The position numbers and the translations under genes are program-made. Below the pieces are notes generated by a model, which saw nothing but the letters and a program-made list of their open reading frames with translations, was not told the DNA's origin and did no database searches. A stretch of 9,553 nt of DNA from Deltaproteobacteria bacterium (GTDB taxonomy: Bacteria; Desulfobacterota; Desulfobacteria; Desulfobacterales; UBA11574), in assembly GCA_019313025.1 (NCBI GenBank), contig JAFDCA010000448.1, positions 1 through 9,553 on the forward strand. The letters are read 5' to 3'. Positions 1 through 7,900 of this stretch are shown in pieces. Position 1 is the first letter of the stretch. The number at the start of each line of letters is the position of its first letter.

Positions 1-1987
1 CATGCGGCAGACCGACCCAGGAAGACACCGCATCAGGACGCATCAGAATAAACGTAACGCAGAGAAACAGCGGCAATTCGTAGAACTTGTTACGCGCTAC
101 AAACCAGCCCTGGGTTGCCGAAGCGAATGCAAAATTACCTATACAAGCCATAACAAAGATCAGAATTCCCTGCGGCCAACTGGTGATGTTGTGAAGAATC
201 AAATCGCTGTTGAAAATGAACATGAACGGCAAAATAGCGGTCCGGATATCGTACATAAATCCCTGTATACCGGTTTGTATCGGCGGTGATTTTGCAATGG
301 CGGCGGCGGCATAAGCAGCCAAACCCACGGGCGGGGTGTCATCTGCAAGAATTCCAAAGTAGAAACAGAATAGGTGGGCGGCCATCAAGGGAACAATCCA
401 GTCTTGGTAGCCTGCAATGGTAACAATAGCCGGTGCTGTCAAAGAAGCCATGACGATATAGGTGGCTGTGGTCGGAAGCCCCATACCGATGATCAGGCTG
501 GCGATGGCAGTGATCACCAGCATCAGGTAAATGTTGCCCATGGAAATGACGTCGATAATTTCGGTGATGAGTCCGCCAAGCCCCAGTGCAACAACACCCA
601 CGATGATACCAGCAGCGGCGGTGGCAAGGGCAACGGCCACCATGTTACGGGCGCCGGTGGCAAGAGAGGAGAATATGTCGATAACACTCTGTTTAAAAGC
701 TGGAGCAATGGGTTGTTTGTTTAGGTGTGCCTTGACAGGATTCTGAAAAAACATAATCAATGCCATGACCCATATGGCATTAAAAGCAGCCAGTTCCGGA
801 GAGTGTCTTACAACAATAAGCTCATACAAAAGCATCATAATGGGTATCAGGAAATGGGCCCCGCCAATGAGGGTTTTAAAAAAGAGAGGGAGTTGATCCC
901 GCGACATGCCCTTTAATCCCAGCTTGGATGCCTCGATATGGACGATATAGAACAAGGCGGCATAGGAGGCGAACGCCGGTACGGCAGCGGCTTTGACGAC
1001 CTGTATATAAGGGACATTAACATACTCGGCAATAATGAAGGCCGCCGCTCCCATGATCGGCGGTGCCAGTTGTCCATCTGTGCTTGCAGCCACTTCAACA
1101 GCCGCTGCTTTTGTCGGCGGATAGCCCACTTTTTTCATCATGGGAATGGTGAAGGTTCCGGTTGTGACGATGTTTGCAATGCTCGATCCGGAGACCATTC
1201 CTGTCAGTCCGCTGCCCATGATCGCGGCTTTGGCCGGTCCGCCTTTAAACCCCCCCAAAAGGCTTAACGCCAGCTGGATAAAATAATGTCCTGCGCCGGC
1301 CTTATCGAGCATGGCCCCAAAAAGAACAAAGAGAAAAACGATGGTTGCGGAAACATCCAATGGAATACCATATATCCCCTCCGTGGACATGGTCATCTGG
1401 CCAACGAACCGGTTCATGGAAACCCCTTTAAATGAAATGATATCAGGCATATAGGGTCCGAAGAATGCATAGCCGCAAAACAGCAGTGCAATAACCGGCA
1501 GGGCGGGACCAATCACCCGTCGTGACGCCTCGAGCAACAACACCGTGAGGGCGAGTCCGATAACGATATCCCTTGTGATGGGTGCACCGTATCGCATGGT
1601 AAGTCCCGCATAATCTATGGCAATATAAAGTGCGGAAAAAGATGCCGCAATGGCGATAACATAGTCGAATATGGGGATCCTGTCGGTGGTAGACAGGAAT
1701 TTGAGGCCGAAACGCTTTTTTTTGAAAAATGGATAGTTGAGGAAAACAATCAACAGGGCAAAACCAAGATGGATGGCCCTGATAAAAGTGGAGTCGAGAA
1801 TCAGCCAGCTTGCGATGGAAAGCTGAAAAAAACTCCAAGCCACCGCAATGGTCGGAATAACATATTTGGAAGGTCCTTTGGGACGTCGGCCGATTCCTTC
1901 TTCTTCTTCCGCCATCTTTCTGGCAAGTTCTAAACCGTCATCTTGCTCAAGGTTATCATCCTGATCACGGATTTCATTTTCACTCAT
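1..1987 (-). CDS. TRAP transporter fused permease (DctQ-DctM, 4TM/12TM type), C-terminus cut by the window edge
   Basis: Inner-membrane permease of a tripartite ATP-independent periplasmic (TRAP) transporter, which imports solute handed over by a periplasmic receptor using an ion gradient. I read one uninterrupted frame of 662 codons on the minus strand from ATG 1987 to the left edge, with no stop or frameshift. The N-terminus is charged and cytoplasmic (residues 1-40), followed by the hydrophobic DctQ-like small-subunit part (about 40-190). The DctM-like large-subunit part follows, with family-typical segments EGIYGIPLDVSATIVFLF (near 202-220), GSSIANIVTTGTFTIP (267-282), DGQLAPPIMGAAAF (304-317), GMGLPTTATYIV (501-512) and DDTPPVGLAAYA (549-560). 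The start is supported by an AGGTGG ribosome binding site at 1993-1998. This fused architecture usually accompanies TAXI-type receptors, and one lies directly upstream on the same strand. The final helices are outside the window. The substrate cannot be told from sequence. Confidence 0.94.
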   Translation of the reverse strand, partial: MSENEIRDQDDNLEQDDGLELARKMAEEEEGIGRRPKGPSKYVIPTIAVAWSFFQLSIASWLILDSTFIRAIHLGFALLIVFLNYPFFKKKRFGLKFLSTTDRIPIFDYVIAIAASFSALYIAIDYAGLTMRYGAPITRDIVIGLALTVLLLEASRRVIGPALPVIALLFCGYAFFGPYMPDIISFKGVSMNRFVGQMTMSTEGIYGIPLDVSATIVFLFVLFGAMLDKAGAGHYFIQLALSLLGGFKGGPAKAAIMGSGLTGMVSGSSIANIVTTGTFTIPMMKKVGYPPTKAAAVEVAASTDGQLAPPIMGAAAFIIAEYVNVPYIQVVKAAAVPAFASYAALFYIVHIEASKLGLKGMSRDQLPLFFKTLIGGAHFLIPIMMLLYELIVVRHSPELAAFNAIWVMALIMFFQNPVKAHLNKQPIAPAFKQSVIDIFSSLATGARNMVAVALATAAAGIIVGVVALGLGGLITEIIDVISMGNIYLMLVITAIASLIIGMGLPTTATYIVMASLTAPAIVTIAGYQDWIVPLMAAHLFCFYFGILADDTPPVGLAAYAAAAIAKSPPIQTGIQGFMYDIRTAILPFMFIFNSDLILHNITSWPQGILIFVMACIGNFAFASATQGWFVARNKFYELPLFLCVTFILMRPDAVSSWVGLPH

Positions 1988-2025
1988 GGCTGCCACCTAA
2001 TCTTTTGTATTGTATGACATGATTG

Positions 2026-2042
2026 AAAGCTCACGAAGCTTT
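2026..2042 (-). other. small perfect hairpin in the permease leader
   Basis: AAAGCT (2026-2031) pairs perfectly with AGCTTT (2037-2042) around a 5-nt loop. It lies about 40 bases upstream of the permease start, between the proposed promoter and the ribosome binding site. A stem this short may be chance; a role in leader stability is only inference. Confidence 0.25.
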
Positions 2043-2078
2043 GAGAAAAAAATCAGCCACGTCGTTTTGTAACGAATT

Positions 2079-2107
2079 AGAATAAAACAGGATTTCGCAA
2101 AGCTCAA
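2079..2107 (-). promoter_or_regulatory. possible sigma70-type promoter for the TRAP permease
   Basis: On the minus strand a TTGAGC box (2107-2102) is separated by exactly 17 bases from TATTCT (2084-2079). Each box matches four of six consensus positions. Transcription would start near 2072 and give a leader of about 85 bases. It would allow the permease to be transcribed despite the terminator-like hairpin after the receptor gene. The match is weak and the region is AT-rich, so chance is a real possibility. Confidence 0.28.
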
Positions 2108-2167
2108 CTTGCTTTTGAACGTAAGCTGCATTTTTTGAAATGGCGTGTAGAGAACTTTGAAAAATAT

Positions 2168-2187
2168 TTCCCGACGTTTTTCGGGAA
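2168..2187 (-). terminator. hairpin with T-rich tail inside the spacer (weak terminator candidate)
   Basis: TTCCCGA (2168-2174) and TCGGGAA (2181-2187) form a perfect 7-bp stem with a 6-nt loop. In the minus direction it is followed by ATATTTTTC, which resembles a weak intrinsic terminator or a pause site. Its position ahead of the proposed permease promoter would insulate the two genes. The stem is short and the T tract is interrupted. Confidence 0.3.
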
Positions 2188-2327
2188 TCAAAACCAGACC
2201 CTAAAATCCTAACCCGGGCGCGCGAATCAATACCGCAAGACAGAACCACCGCTTTTTAGGGCGGAGAAGATTCGATATTTTTCAAATGTCTCTCAGCGAT
2301 ACGATTCAATCCTAAAAGATAAACAAA

Positions 2328-2368
2328 GGGCGGCGAGTTCGCGTCGTATATCGCCGGCTCTGCCGCCC
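2328..2368 (-). terminator. terminator or attenuator downstream of the TAXI receptor gene
   Basis: GGGCGGC (2328-2334) is a perfect inverted match of GCCGCCC (2362-2368). The stem continues as GAG/CTC after a single bulged base, giving about 10 bp. In the minus direction the hairpin begins 22 bases after the receptor stop codon and is followed by TTTGTTTATCTTTT, as expected for a Rho-independent terminator with an interrupted U tract. Such structures between TRAP or ABC receptor genes and membrane genes commonly give excess receptor; that role here is inference. Confidence 0.55.
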
Positions 2369-2390
2369 GATAGTTTCGGAACCGTTTAGA

Positions 2391-3374
2391 TTATTTCATT
2401 CCGGCTTCCTTGTAATATTTCATTGCACCGGGATGGATCGGCGCGGACAGACCTTCCAGCATACCTTCTTTGGTCAGGACTTGATATGCCGGGTGCAGTT
2501 TTTTAAACTCCTCAAAGTTTTCAAAAACTTCTTTGGTAATGGCGTAGACCACGTTATCCGGTACTTTTGCCGATGTTACAAAAGTGGCCTTGACACCGAA
2601 AGTTTTGACATCTTCTTTGTTTTCGGCACTTGGGTAAAGCTCAACCGGTATCACTGCCGGAGCATAGTAAGGGTATTTGGCCAGCAATTTCTCAACACCG
2701 GTGATGGAGGCAAAGCGGACCTTTCTTTTACCGGATGTGGCTTCTTTTATGGATCCGTTGGGATGTCCCACCGTGTAAAAGAAAGCATCGATTCTGCCGT
2801 CCTGAAGTAGGCCGGCGGATTCTGCAGCCTTGATCCCCTCTGCCTGAAGATCTTTTTCATAATTAATTCCTACGGCCTCGAGTGCATCAATGGAATTCTG
2901 GCGTTGGCCGGAACCGGGGTTGCCGATATTTACCTTTTTACCCTTAAGATCCAAGATGCTATTTATGTTTGCATCAACAGCAGCGACTAGGGTGATGGAT
3001 TCCGGATGGATGCTGAAAACCGCACGTAGATCTTTTTGTGGTTTACCCGCCCACTCGGAATTCTCTGAACCGTTAATTGCCTGATACTGGCGGTCCGACT
3101 GGACAACACCAAATTCCAGATCTCCTGACATAATGGCATTGACGTTAAACACCGATCCTCCGGTGGATTCGACCGTACATCGAATACCGTATTCCTTCCT
3201 CTTTTGGTTTACGATTTTGGCAATGGCACCGCCTGTGGGATAATAAACGCCGGTAATACCGCCGGTACCGATAGTTACATAAGTGGTTTTAGCCTGCGCG
3301 GTTGTGGGCGTTCCTCCCATAAAAATGGCAAATCCAAATAAAAGCGCAATGCCGATAACGAAAGCTTTTTTCAT
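2391..3374 (-). CDS. TRAP transporter solute-binding protein, TAXI family
   Basis: Periplasmic receptor that captures a small, probably anionic solute and delivers it to the TRAP permease encoded downstream. The 327-residue length is normal for the family. Residues 1-28 form a clear Sec signal peptide: MKK, a hydrophobic core, then an AQA cleavage motif before K29. The mature protein opens with the TAXI signature IGTGGITGVYYPTGGAIA (35-52). It then has ESTGGSVFN (69-77), which normally lines the ligand pocket, GDLEFGVVQSD (84-94), GNPGSGQRQN (151-160) and FFYTVGHPNGSI (198-209). The ATG at 3374 is preceded by a perfect AAGGAGGT ribosome binding site (3379-3386). The gene is complete and ends in TAA at 2391. 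TAXI receptors are mostly uncharacterised; the few studied bind glutamate- or dicarboxylate-like ligands, so the substrate here stays open. Confidence 0.95.
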   Translation of the reverse strand: MKKAFVIGIALLFGFAIFMGGTPTTAQAKTTYVTIGTGGITGVYYPTGGAIAKIVNQKRKEYGIRCTVESTGGSVFNVNAIMSGDLEFGVVQSDRQYQAINGSENSEWAGKPQKDLRAVFSIHPESITLVAAVDANINSILDLKGKKVNIGNPGSGQRQNSIDALEAVGINYEKDLQAEGIKAAESAGLLQDGRIDAFFYTVGHPNGSIKEATSGKRKVRFASITGVEKLLAKYPYYAPAVIPVELYPSAENKEDVKTFGVKATFVTSAKVPDNVVYAITKEVFENFEEFKKLHPAYQVLTKEGMLEGLSAPIHPGAMKYYKEAGMK

Positions 3375-3576
3375 TTGTACCTCCTTGTTCCGTCTGCGGT
3401 TAAGGTTTGATTAAAAAACACCTGTTCTTTTACAAATTGTTATCCTCCCCCTTTCATTTTGTCATTTGCATGAAAAAGATAAAAACTCAATTAAACGTCT
3501 CGGAATCACCAACTAACTGTTATCAATTATTTTTAATGGTAGCCTGTTTATACATCCGGCATGGAAAAATGGAATG

Positions 3577-3673
3577 GTGGAATATTGGAAAAAAAGCGGA
3601 AAAAACCTTATCTGAATGGTTAAAAGCTTTTTCAAGCCCATTTTCCCCCTACTCCTTTGTTCCATTATTCCAA
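3577..3673. repeat. imperfect TGGAAT-type inverted repeat
   Basis: Left arm 3577-3598 and the reverse complement of right arm 3652-3673 agree at 17 of 22 aligned positions, including the shared core TGGAATA-TGGAA. The left arm continues outward with further GGAAT units from 3571. The 53-bp centre contains the palindrome AAAAGCTTTT (3622-3631). It resembles a small non-autonomous palindromic element of the kind scattered in deltaproteobacterial intergenic DNA; membership of a repeat family is inference. Confidence 0.5.
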
Positions 3674-3708
3674 CCGAAACTGCCCGCTCGTGTTTTGCAA
3701 TTGCAGGT

Positions 3709-3721
3709 GGGGCGACGCCCC
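3709..3721. other. short GC-rich hairpin
   Basis: The 13 bases GGGGCGACGCCCC are a perfect inverted repeat around a single central base, forming a 5-bp stem with a 3-nt loop. They stand out as a GC-rich island in an AT-rich gap. No U tract follows on either strand, so it is not a standard terminator. Confidence 0.35.
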
Positions 3722-3868
3722 GGCGTTCGATACTATTGTGGAGTTAGATTAGATATTTGATGAATATCGCTCAGTTAATCACGTGAAATCACGATAAGTC
3801 AAGACCTAAATTAAAAATCTTTACCGAGCAGAAGTATTGCATAATTTGAATTCTTCATTTAATTTAGA

Positions 3869-4717
3869 ATGAAAATGGAAAGAATGAATGAAATAGACCA
3901 AAAACCGCACGCGAGCGTTATCATTCCAACGTATAATCGCGGTCCGATGATTAAACAGGCCATTGATTCCGTTTTGGCACAGGATTATACGGAATTTGAG
4001 TTGATCGTCGTGGACGACGGTTCCTCAGATGATACATCTGATGTTTTGGATGCCTATGGGAATGTTATCAAGGTTCTTTACCAAAAAAATAAAGGGGTGA
4101 GTGCTGCTCGAAACCGGGGTATTGCAGAAGCATCCGGAACGTATATCGCTTTTCTAGATTCGGATGATCTCTGGTTGCCCCAAAAACTTTCTACGCAGAT
4201 TCAATTTTTTAATCAGACACCGGATGCTTTGATTTGTCAGACCGAGGAACTTTGGATCAGAAACGGACTCAGAGTCAACCCCAAAAAACGACATAAAAAG
4301 CCTTCGGGGATGATGTTTAAACCTTCTCTGGAATTATGTCTCGTCAGCCCGTCGGCGGTAATGCTCAAACGGAGTCTGTTTGACACGGTAGGGAGATTTG
4401 ATGAAACGCTTCCGGCCTGTGAGGACTATGACCTGTGGCTTAGGATCAGTTGCAGGTTTCCGATTCACCTTATTGATACGCCGCTGATTGTCAAACGGGG
4501 CGGGCATGACGATCAGCTCTCGTCAAGACCTGGTCTTGATAAGTTCAGAATCAAAGCCATCGAAAAAATCATCAAGAGCGGTCTTCTATCAAAGGATCAA
4601 CACCGGGCGGCGGTTAACACGCTCAAAAAAAAATGTGATATCTATGCCGCCGGATGCCGAAAACGGGGACGAGAAGAAGAAGCACAGTATTACGCTAAAC
4701 TTTCGGATAATTATTGA
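3869..4717 (+). CDS. family 2 (GT-A fold) glycosyltransferase
   Basis: Predicted cytoplasmic or membrane-associated enzyme that transfers a sugar from a nucleotide-sugar donor to a glycan, lipid or protein acceptor, typically in surface polysaccharide or glycoprotein synthesis. The 282 residues carry the full GT2 pattern: first strand VIIPTYNR (17-24), nucleotide-binding VVDDGSSDDT (47-56), NKGVSAARNRG (74-84), metal-binding DxD-like LDSDDLW (96-102), acceptor-site/catalytic region CEDYDLWLR (174-182), and a late RGGHDDQLSS segment (200-209). No transmembrane helix is seen. The start is uncertain: ATG 3869 has no ribosome binding site, and the in-frame ATG 3884 has only a close GGAAAGA; both leave the domain whole. 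It is the only plus-strand gene and has no glycan-gene neighbours, so its pathway cannot be inferred. Inverted repeats lie on both sides. Confidence 0.92.
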   Translation: MKMERMNEIDQKPHASVIIPTYNRGPMIKQAIDSVLAQDYTEFELIVVDDGSSDDTSDVLDAYGNVIKVLYQKNKGVSAARNRGIAEASGTYIAFLDSDDLWLPQKLSTQIQFFNQTPDALICQTEELWIRNGLRVNPKKRHKKPSGMMFKPSLELCLVSPSAVMLKRSLFDTVGRFDETLPACEDYDLWLRISCRFPIHLIDTPLIVKRGGHDDQLSSRPGLDKFRIKAIEKIIKSGLLSKDQHRAAVNTLKKKCDIYAAGCRKRGREEEAQYYAKLSDNY

Positions 4718-4774
4718 ATCCAACATCATCGCGTTTTTTAAAATATCAGCCTTATGGGGTTTATTTGAACCGCA

Positions 4775-4854
4775 GAATATCGAATAAAGAATTATGAATA
4801 CTGAATTAACTGATAAAGAAACCTTCATCATTCGAAATTTCTTATTCGACATCA
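4775..4854. repeat. GAAT-rich imperfect palindrome in the convergent gap
   Basis: Left arm 4775-4805 and the reverse complement of right arm 4824-4854 agree at 22 of 31 positions without gaps, including TCGAATAA (4780-4787). The arms consist of repeated GAATATCGAATAA- and GAATTATGAAT-like units, with an 18-bp centre. It lies between the stops of the glycosyltransferase and hrpA genes, so it might also act as a bidirectional terminator, although it is AT-rich. The pattern resembles mobile-like intergenic repeats I associate with Desulfobacterales; that link is from memory. Confidence 0.55.
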
Positions 4855-4928
4855 ATATTCAATATATCCCATTTGACCTAACCAAACCTTCCACATGCTG
4901 AATTGATGGCTTAAATTATGAATCGCCT

Positions 4929-7900
4929 TTAATTCATTCTTTCGATCTCCTTCAACGTCTCTATAAGCCGTTTTTTCGAGACCGGAATCGATGTTTTTAG
5001 CTCCTGAGCAAAAAGAGACACCTTGTATTCTTCGATCAGCCAGAAATAGGCTTCAATAGCGGTTCTTTTTTCTTTTGAAGTGGTTGGAGAAAGTCCTTTC
5101 AGGAGTCCATCGAGACTTTCGGTAAAAATTCCAATTTCATCGGATTTTGCCCTGTCTTTTTCGAAATCAACCACGGCTCTATGGGCTCGGATTTCCAAGG
5201 CCTTCATATATCTAACAAGATGAATGAACCGGTCGACATCATAAAGGTCTACAAAAGTTTCGGGAACCAGTTTGGAAAGTTCCGTTCTTAAACCCTTTAA
5301 AAATTGAAGAGCAGTCTTGTTGGTGTTATGAGCGGTTTCAAGGGCATAAATTGTGGTTCGTGTCTCATGATACGCTTCGAGAACCGGTAGGCTGTGATTT
5401 AATAATTCTCTGCCTTCAGAAAGAATGGATTGAGCGATGGAATCTGCATGGGCAAAAAAGGCGTCTTTGGACCGGATGTTTTTAAAGAACAGCTTTTTGA
5501 TGATACGTTCATATATCCTTTTTTCAAAGAGTGCCGATCCTCCGAAATAATTGACTTGTTTTTCCATATTTTTTGGCAGTTTGAGGTTCTTTTTTAAAAA
5601 TTTTAGATCTTTTGAAAAATAGAGGGTGAAAAGGATGGCAACCCCTTCTTTATGAGATTTTATGGCCTTTTCACTGCTTTGAAAGAGGCGTAGATTAACG
5701 CTTTTTTCCGTTGGATCGACGTTTTGAAGTCCGGGATAAACCATCCATTGGGCCATATTTTTGCCTTTAAGATGGATGTGCTCGGGTAAATCCGGAAAAT
5801 CCCAACAAGTGATATGGGTCCGTTCCCAGTATTTTTTTGCAGCAACCATCTCAGCGGATTCAACCCGCTCGGCTTTTTTTGACATATGACGGCTTAAAAG
5901 TTTCGGATCTCTGCAGGAAAAGAGTTCTTTCCCTTTTGCGTCTGTCATCGATATCCGCATTTTTAAGTAATCCGGCAAAATATCATTCGGCCATGCGGAT
6001 GATGGGATATCGATGCCGAAACGCGTGTAAATAAAATTGCCAAGCGCCGTTATCAAAGTGGTTTTGGTTTTTGGCATTTCACTAACGATGATATCCACTG
6101 TATTTGCCACCGGGAGCAATTTTTTCCGAAAAGCTTTGGGAAGCCCCTTGATGAGAGTGGTTATTTTTTCCCTGTATAGACCGGGTACCAGCCATTCGAG
6201 AGATTCTGAAGGAACAGCAGATACCATGGAGGCGGGAATGTTGACAGTTACGCCGTCATCGCTGGTTCCGGGTTTAAATCGATAGGTGCAGTCAAGTTGA
6301 AGATTTCCTATATCAATACGGTCTGGAAAAAGAGACAATTCTTTTTCATCCGGGTCATATCGGGTGATGTCTTCAGACTTCATACGGAGGAAATGGTCAT
6401 TTTTATCTTGCCTTATATAGGTTTTCAACGTTCGGATATCATAACACCTTTTGAGCCGTTTGATGTAAAAGTCGAACAGATCCGCTTCGTCGACCAGAAT
6501 GTCTCTTCTTCGAATCCGATCTTCCATATCTTTGACGCTGTCTATCAGGTTCTGATTGTGAAGCATAAAGGGAAGTTTTTCTCTGACATCACCCTCAACC
6601 AGTGCGCTTTGAATGAAGATCTCCGTTGCGTGATCAGGATGAATATTGCCATAAGACACCATCCGTTTGGGAATGATAATAAGACCAAAAAGAGACACCT
6701 GCTCATATGCAACCACTTCGCCTCTTTTTCTTTCCCAGTGTGGATGAAGATAGGTATATTTGCATAGATTCCCACCTAATTCTTCCAGCCACATATTGTC
6801 GATATTTGCGCATGTTCTGGCGAACAGCCGTGATGTCTCAACCAATTCCGCCGCTACGATCCATTCCTTTGCCGTGTTGAACAATGATGATCCCGGAAAA
6901 ATCATCACCTCTTTTCCTTTCGTTGCTTGAAAGATGTTCTTTTCTTTTTTCAGCGCGATGTTCGACAACAATCCGCTTAACAACGATTTATGAACGGCTG
7001 CATAAAGATCGCTGAATTCGGCGGTGGGAGCGGTGTTTTTTCTGGTTTGCCGCTTGGGCAAAGCGCGCTTTGTGATTCGACTGTCCATGACGGACTTGTT
7101 TTTATCATCCAGACCATGCTCTTTAAGGACCACGGATAGCTGCCCATGAATATCACGCCATTCTCTCATTCTTTTGAAAGAGAGATAGTGGGTTTTACAG
7201 AATTTTTTAATGCGTCCGGTTGTTTTTTCTTTTTTCGATACCTCGTGATATTTATTCCAGATGTTGAGCAAGGTGATAAAGTCGGAAGAAGGGTCACAAA
7301 ATATTTTTTGTGCTTGATCTGCTTCTTGTGCTTTTTCAGCAGGCCGTTCCCTTGGGTCCTGAATACTCAAAGCAGAAGCAATTACCATAAGCGTTTCAAG
7401 ACATCCTTCGGTTTGAGCTTCAATGAGCATTCGAGACAACCTGGGATCAACCGGCATTTTCGCCATGAGCCGCCCCTTTTTGGTCAGAGAAAAACGCTGT
7501 TTATTTTTTTTCTTTGGGCTTGATTCCAAAACGATGGCGCCCAGTTCGTAGAGAAGATCGAATCCGTCTTGAATGCTTTTTAAAGCAGGTTTGTCGATGA
7601 AAGGAAAACTTGATATATCCCCCAGTTTTAAGGAAATCATTCTCAGAATGACCTCGGCGAGGTTGGCCCTTAAAATTTCAGGCGAAGTAAAAAGGGGTCG
7701 GTTCTCAAAATCTTCTTCGGAGAAAAGACGGATGCATACCCCGTTTTCTATGCGTCCGCATCGTCCTTTTCGCTGATTAGCGCTGCTTTTTGATATGGCT
7801 GTAACCGGAAGAGAGGTGATTCTTGATCTTGGCGAGTATCGGGAAATTCGTGCAAGCCCTGTATCGATGACATATTTAATTCCGGGTATGGTTATGGATG

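Larger units (their letters stand above)
1988..2390. other. 403-bp spacer between the receptor and permease genes, no convincing gene
   Basis: This gap is unusually long for two genes of one transporter. On the minus strand (the transcribed direction) it holds, in order, a terminator-like hairpin (2328-2368), a CCGC/GCGG stem around 2249-2264, a perfect 7-bp stem (2168-2187), a possible promoter (2079-2107), and a perfect 6-bp stem AAAGCT/AGCTTT (2026-2042), then the permease ribosome binding site. Short open frames exist (2031-2249 and 1997-2191, minus), but one needs a TTG start, neither has a good ribosome binding site, and neither resembles a family I know. I read the gap as untranslated regulatory DNA, possibly including a repeat remnant. 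Confidence 0.6.
3375..3868. other. 494-bp divergent intergenic region
   Basis: It lies between the leftward receptor gene and the rightward glycosyltransferase gene, so promoters for both are expected here. The receptor ribosome binding site is at 3379-3386. A weak minus-strand candidate promoter is ATGACA, 17 bases, TAACAA (between about 3437 and 3465); I could not settle on one for either gene. The middle holds a TGGAAT-type inverted repeat (3577-3673), a perfect palindrome TGCAATTGCA (3696-3705) and a GGGGC/GCCCC hairpin (3709-3721). An open frame at 3407-3760 (plus) runs through these repeats, lacks a ribosome binding site and resembles nothing known, so I treat it as non-coding. Confidence 0.6.

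Noticed and set aside
1250..1256. Run of seven C (G7 in the permease coding strand) as a phase-variation tract
   Set aside because: Seven bases is short, the frame is intact, and it encodes the ordinary LLGGFKGG segment of the family.
2..1267. Several plus-strand open frames of 60-116 codons across the left part
   Set aside because: They lie antisense to the TRAP permease frame, which is continuous and shows family motifs throughout. The plus-strand translations have no recognisable domain.
1443..1838. 131-codon minus-strand open frame
   Set aside because: It is a shifted frame within the permease. The correct frame here reads hydrophobic segments and conserved DctQ-like residues.
2210..2225. 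CCCGGGCGCGCG stretch as a regulatory palindrome
   Set aside because: The self-complementary parts are very short and overlap; there is no spacing typical of an operator or terminator.
3407..3760. 117-codon plus-strand open frame in the divergent gap
   Set aside because: No ribosome binding site, no family resemblance, and it runs through the inverted repeat and GC-rich hairpin.
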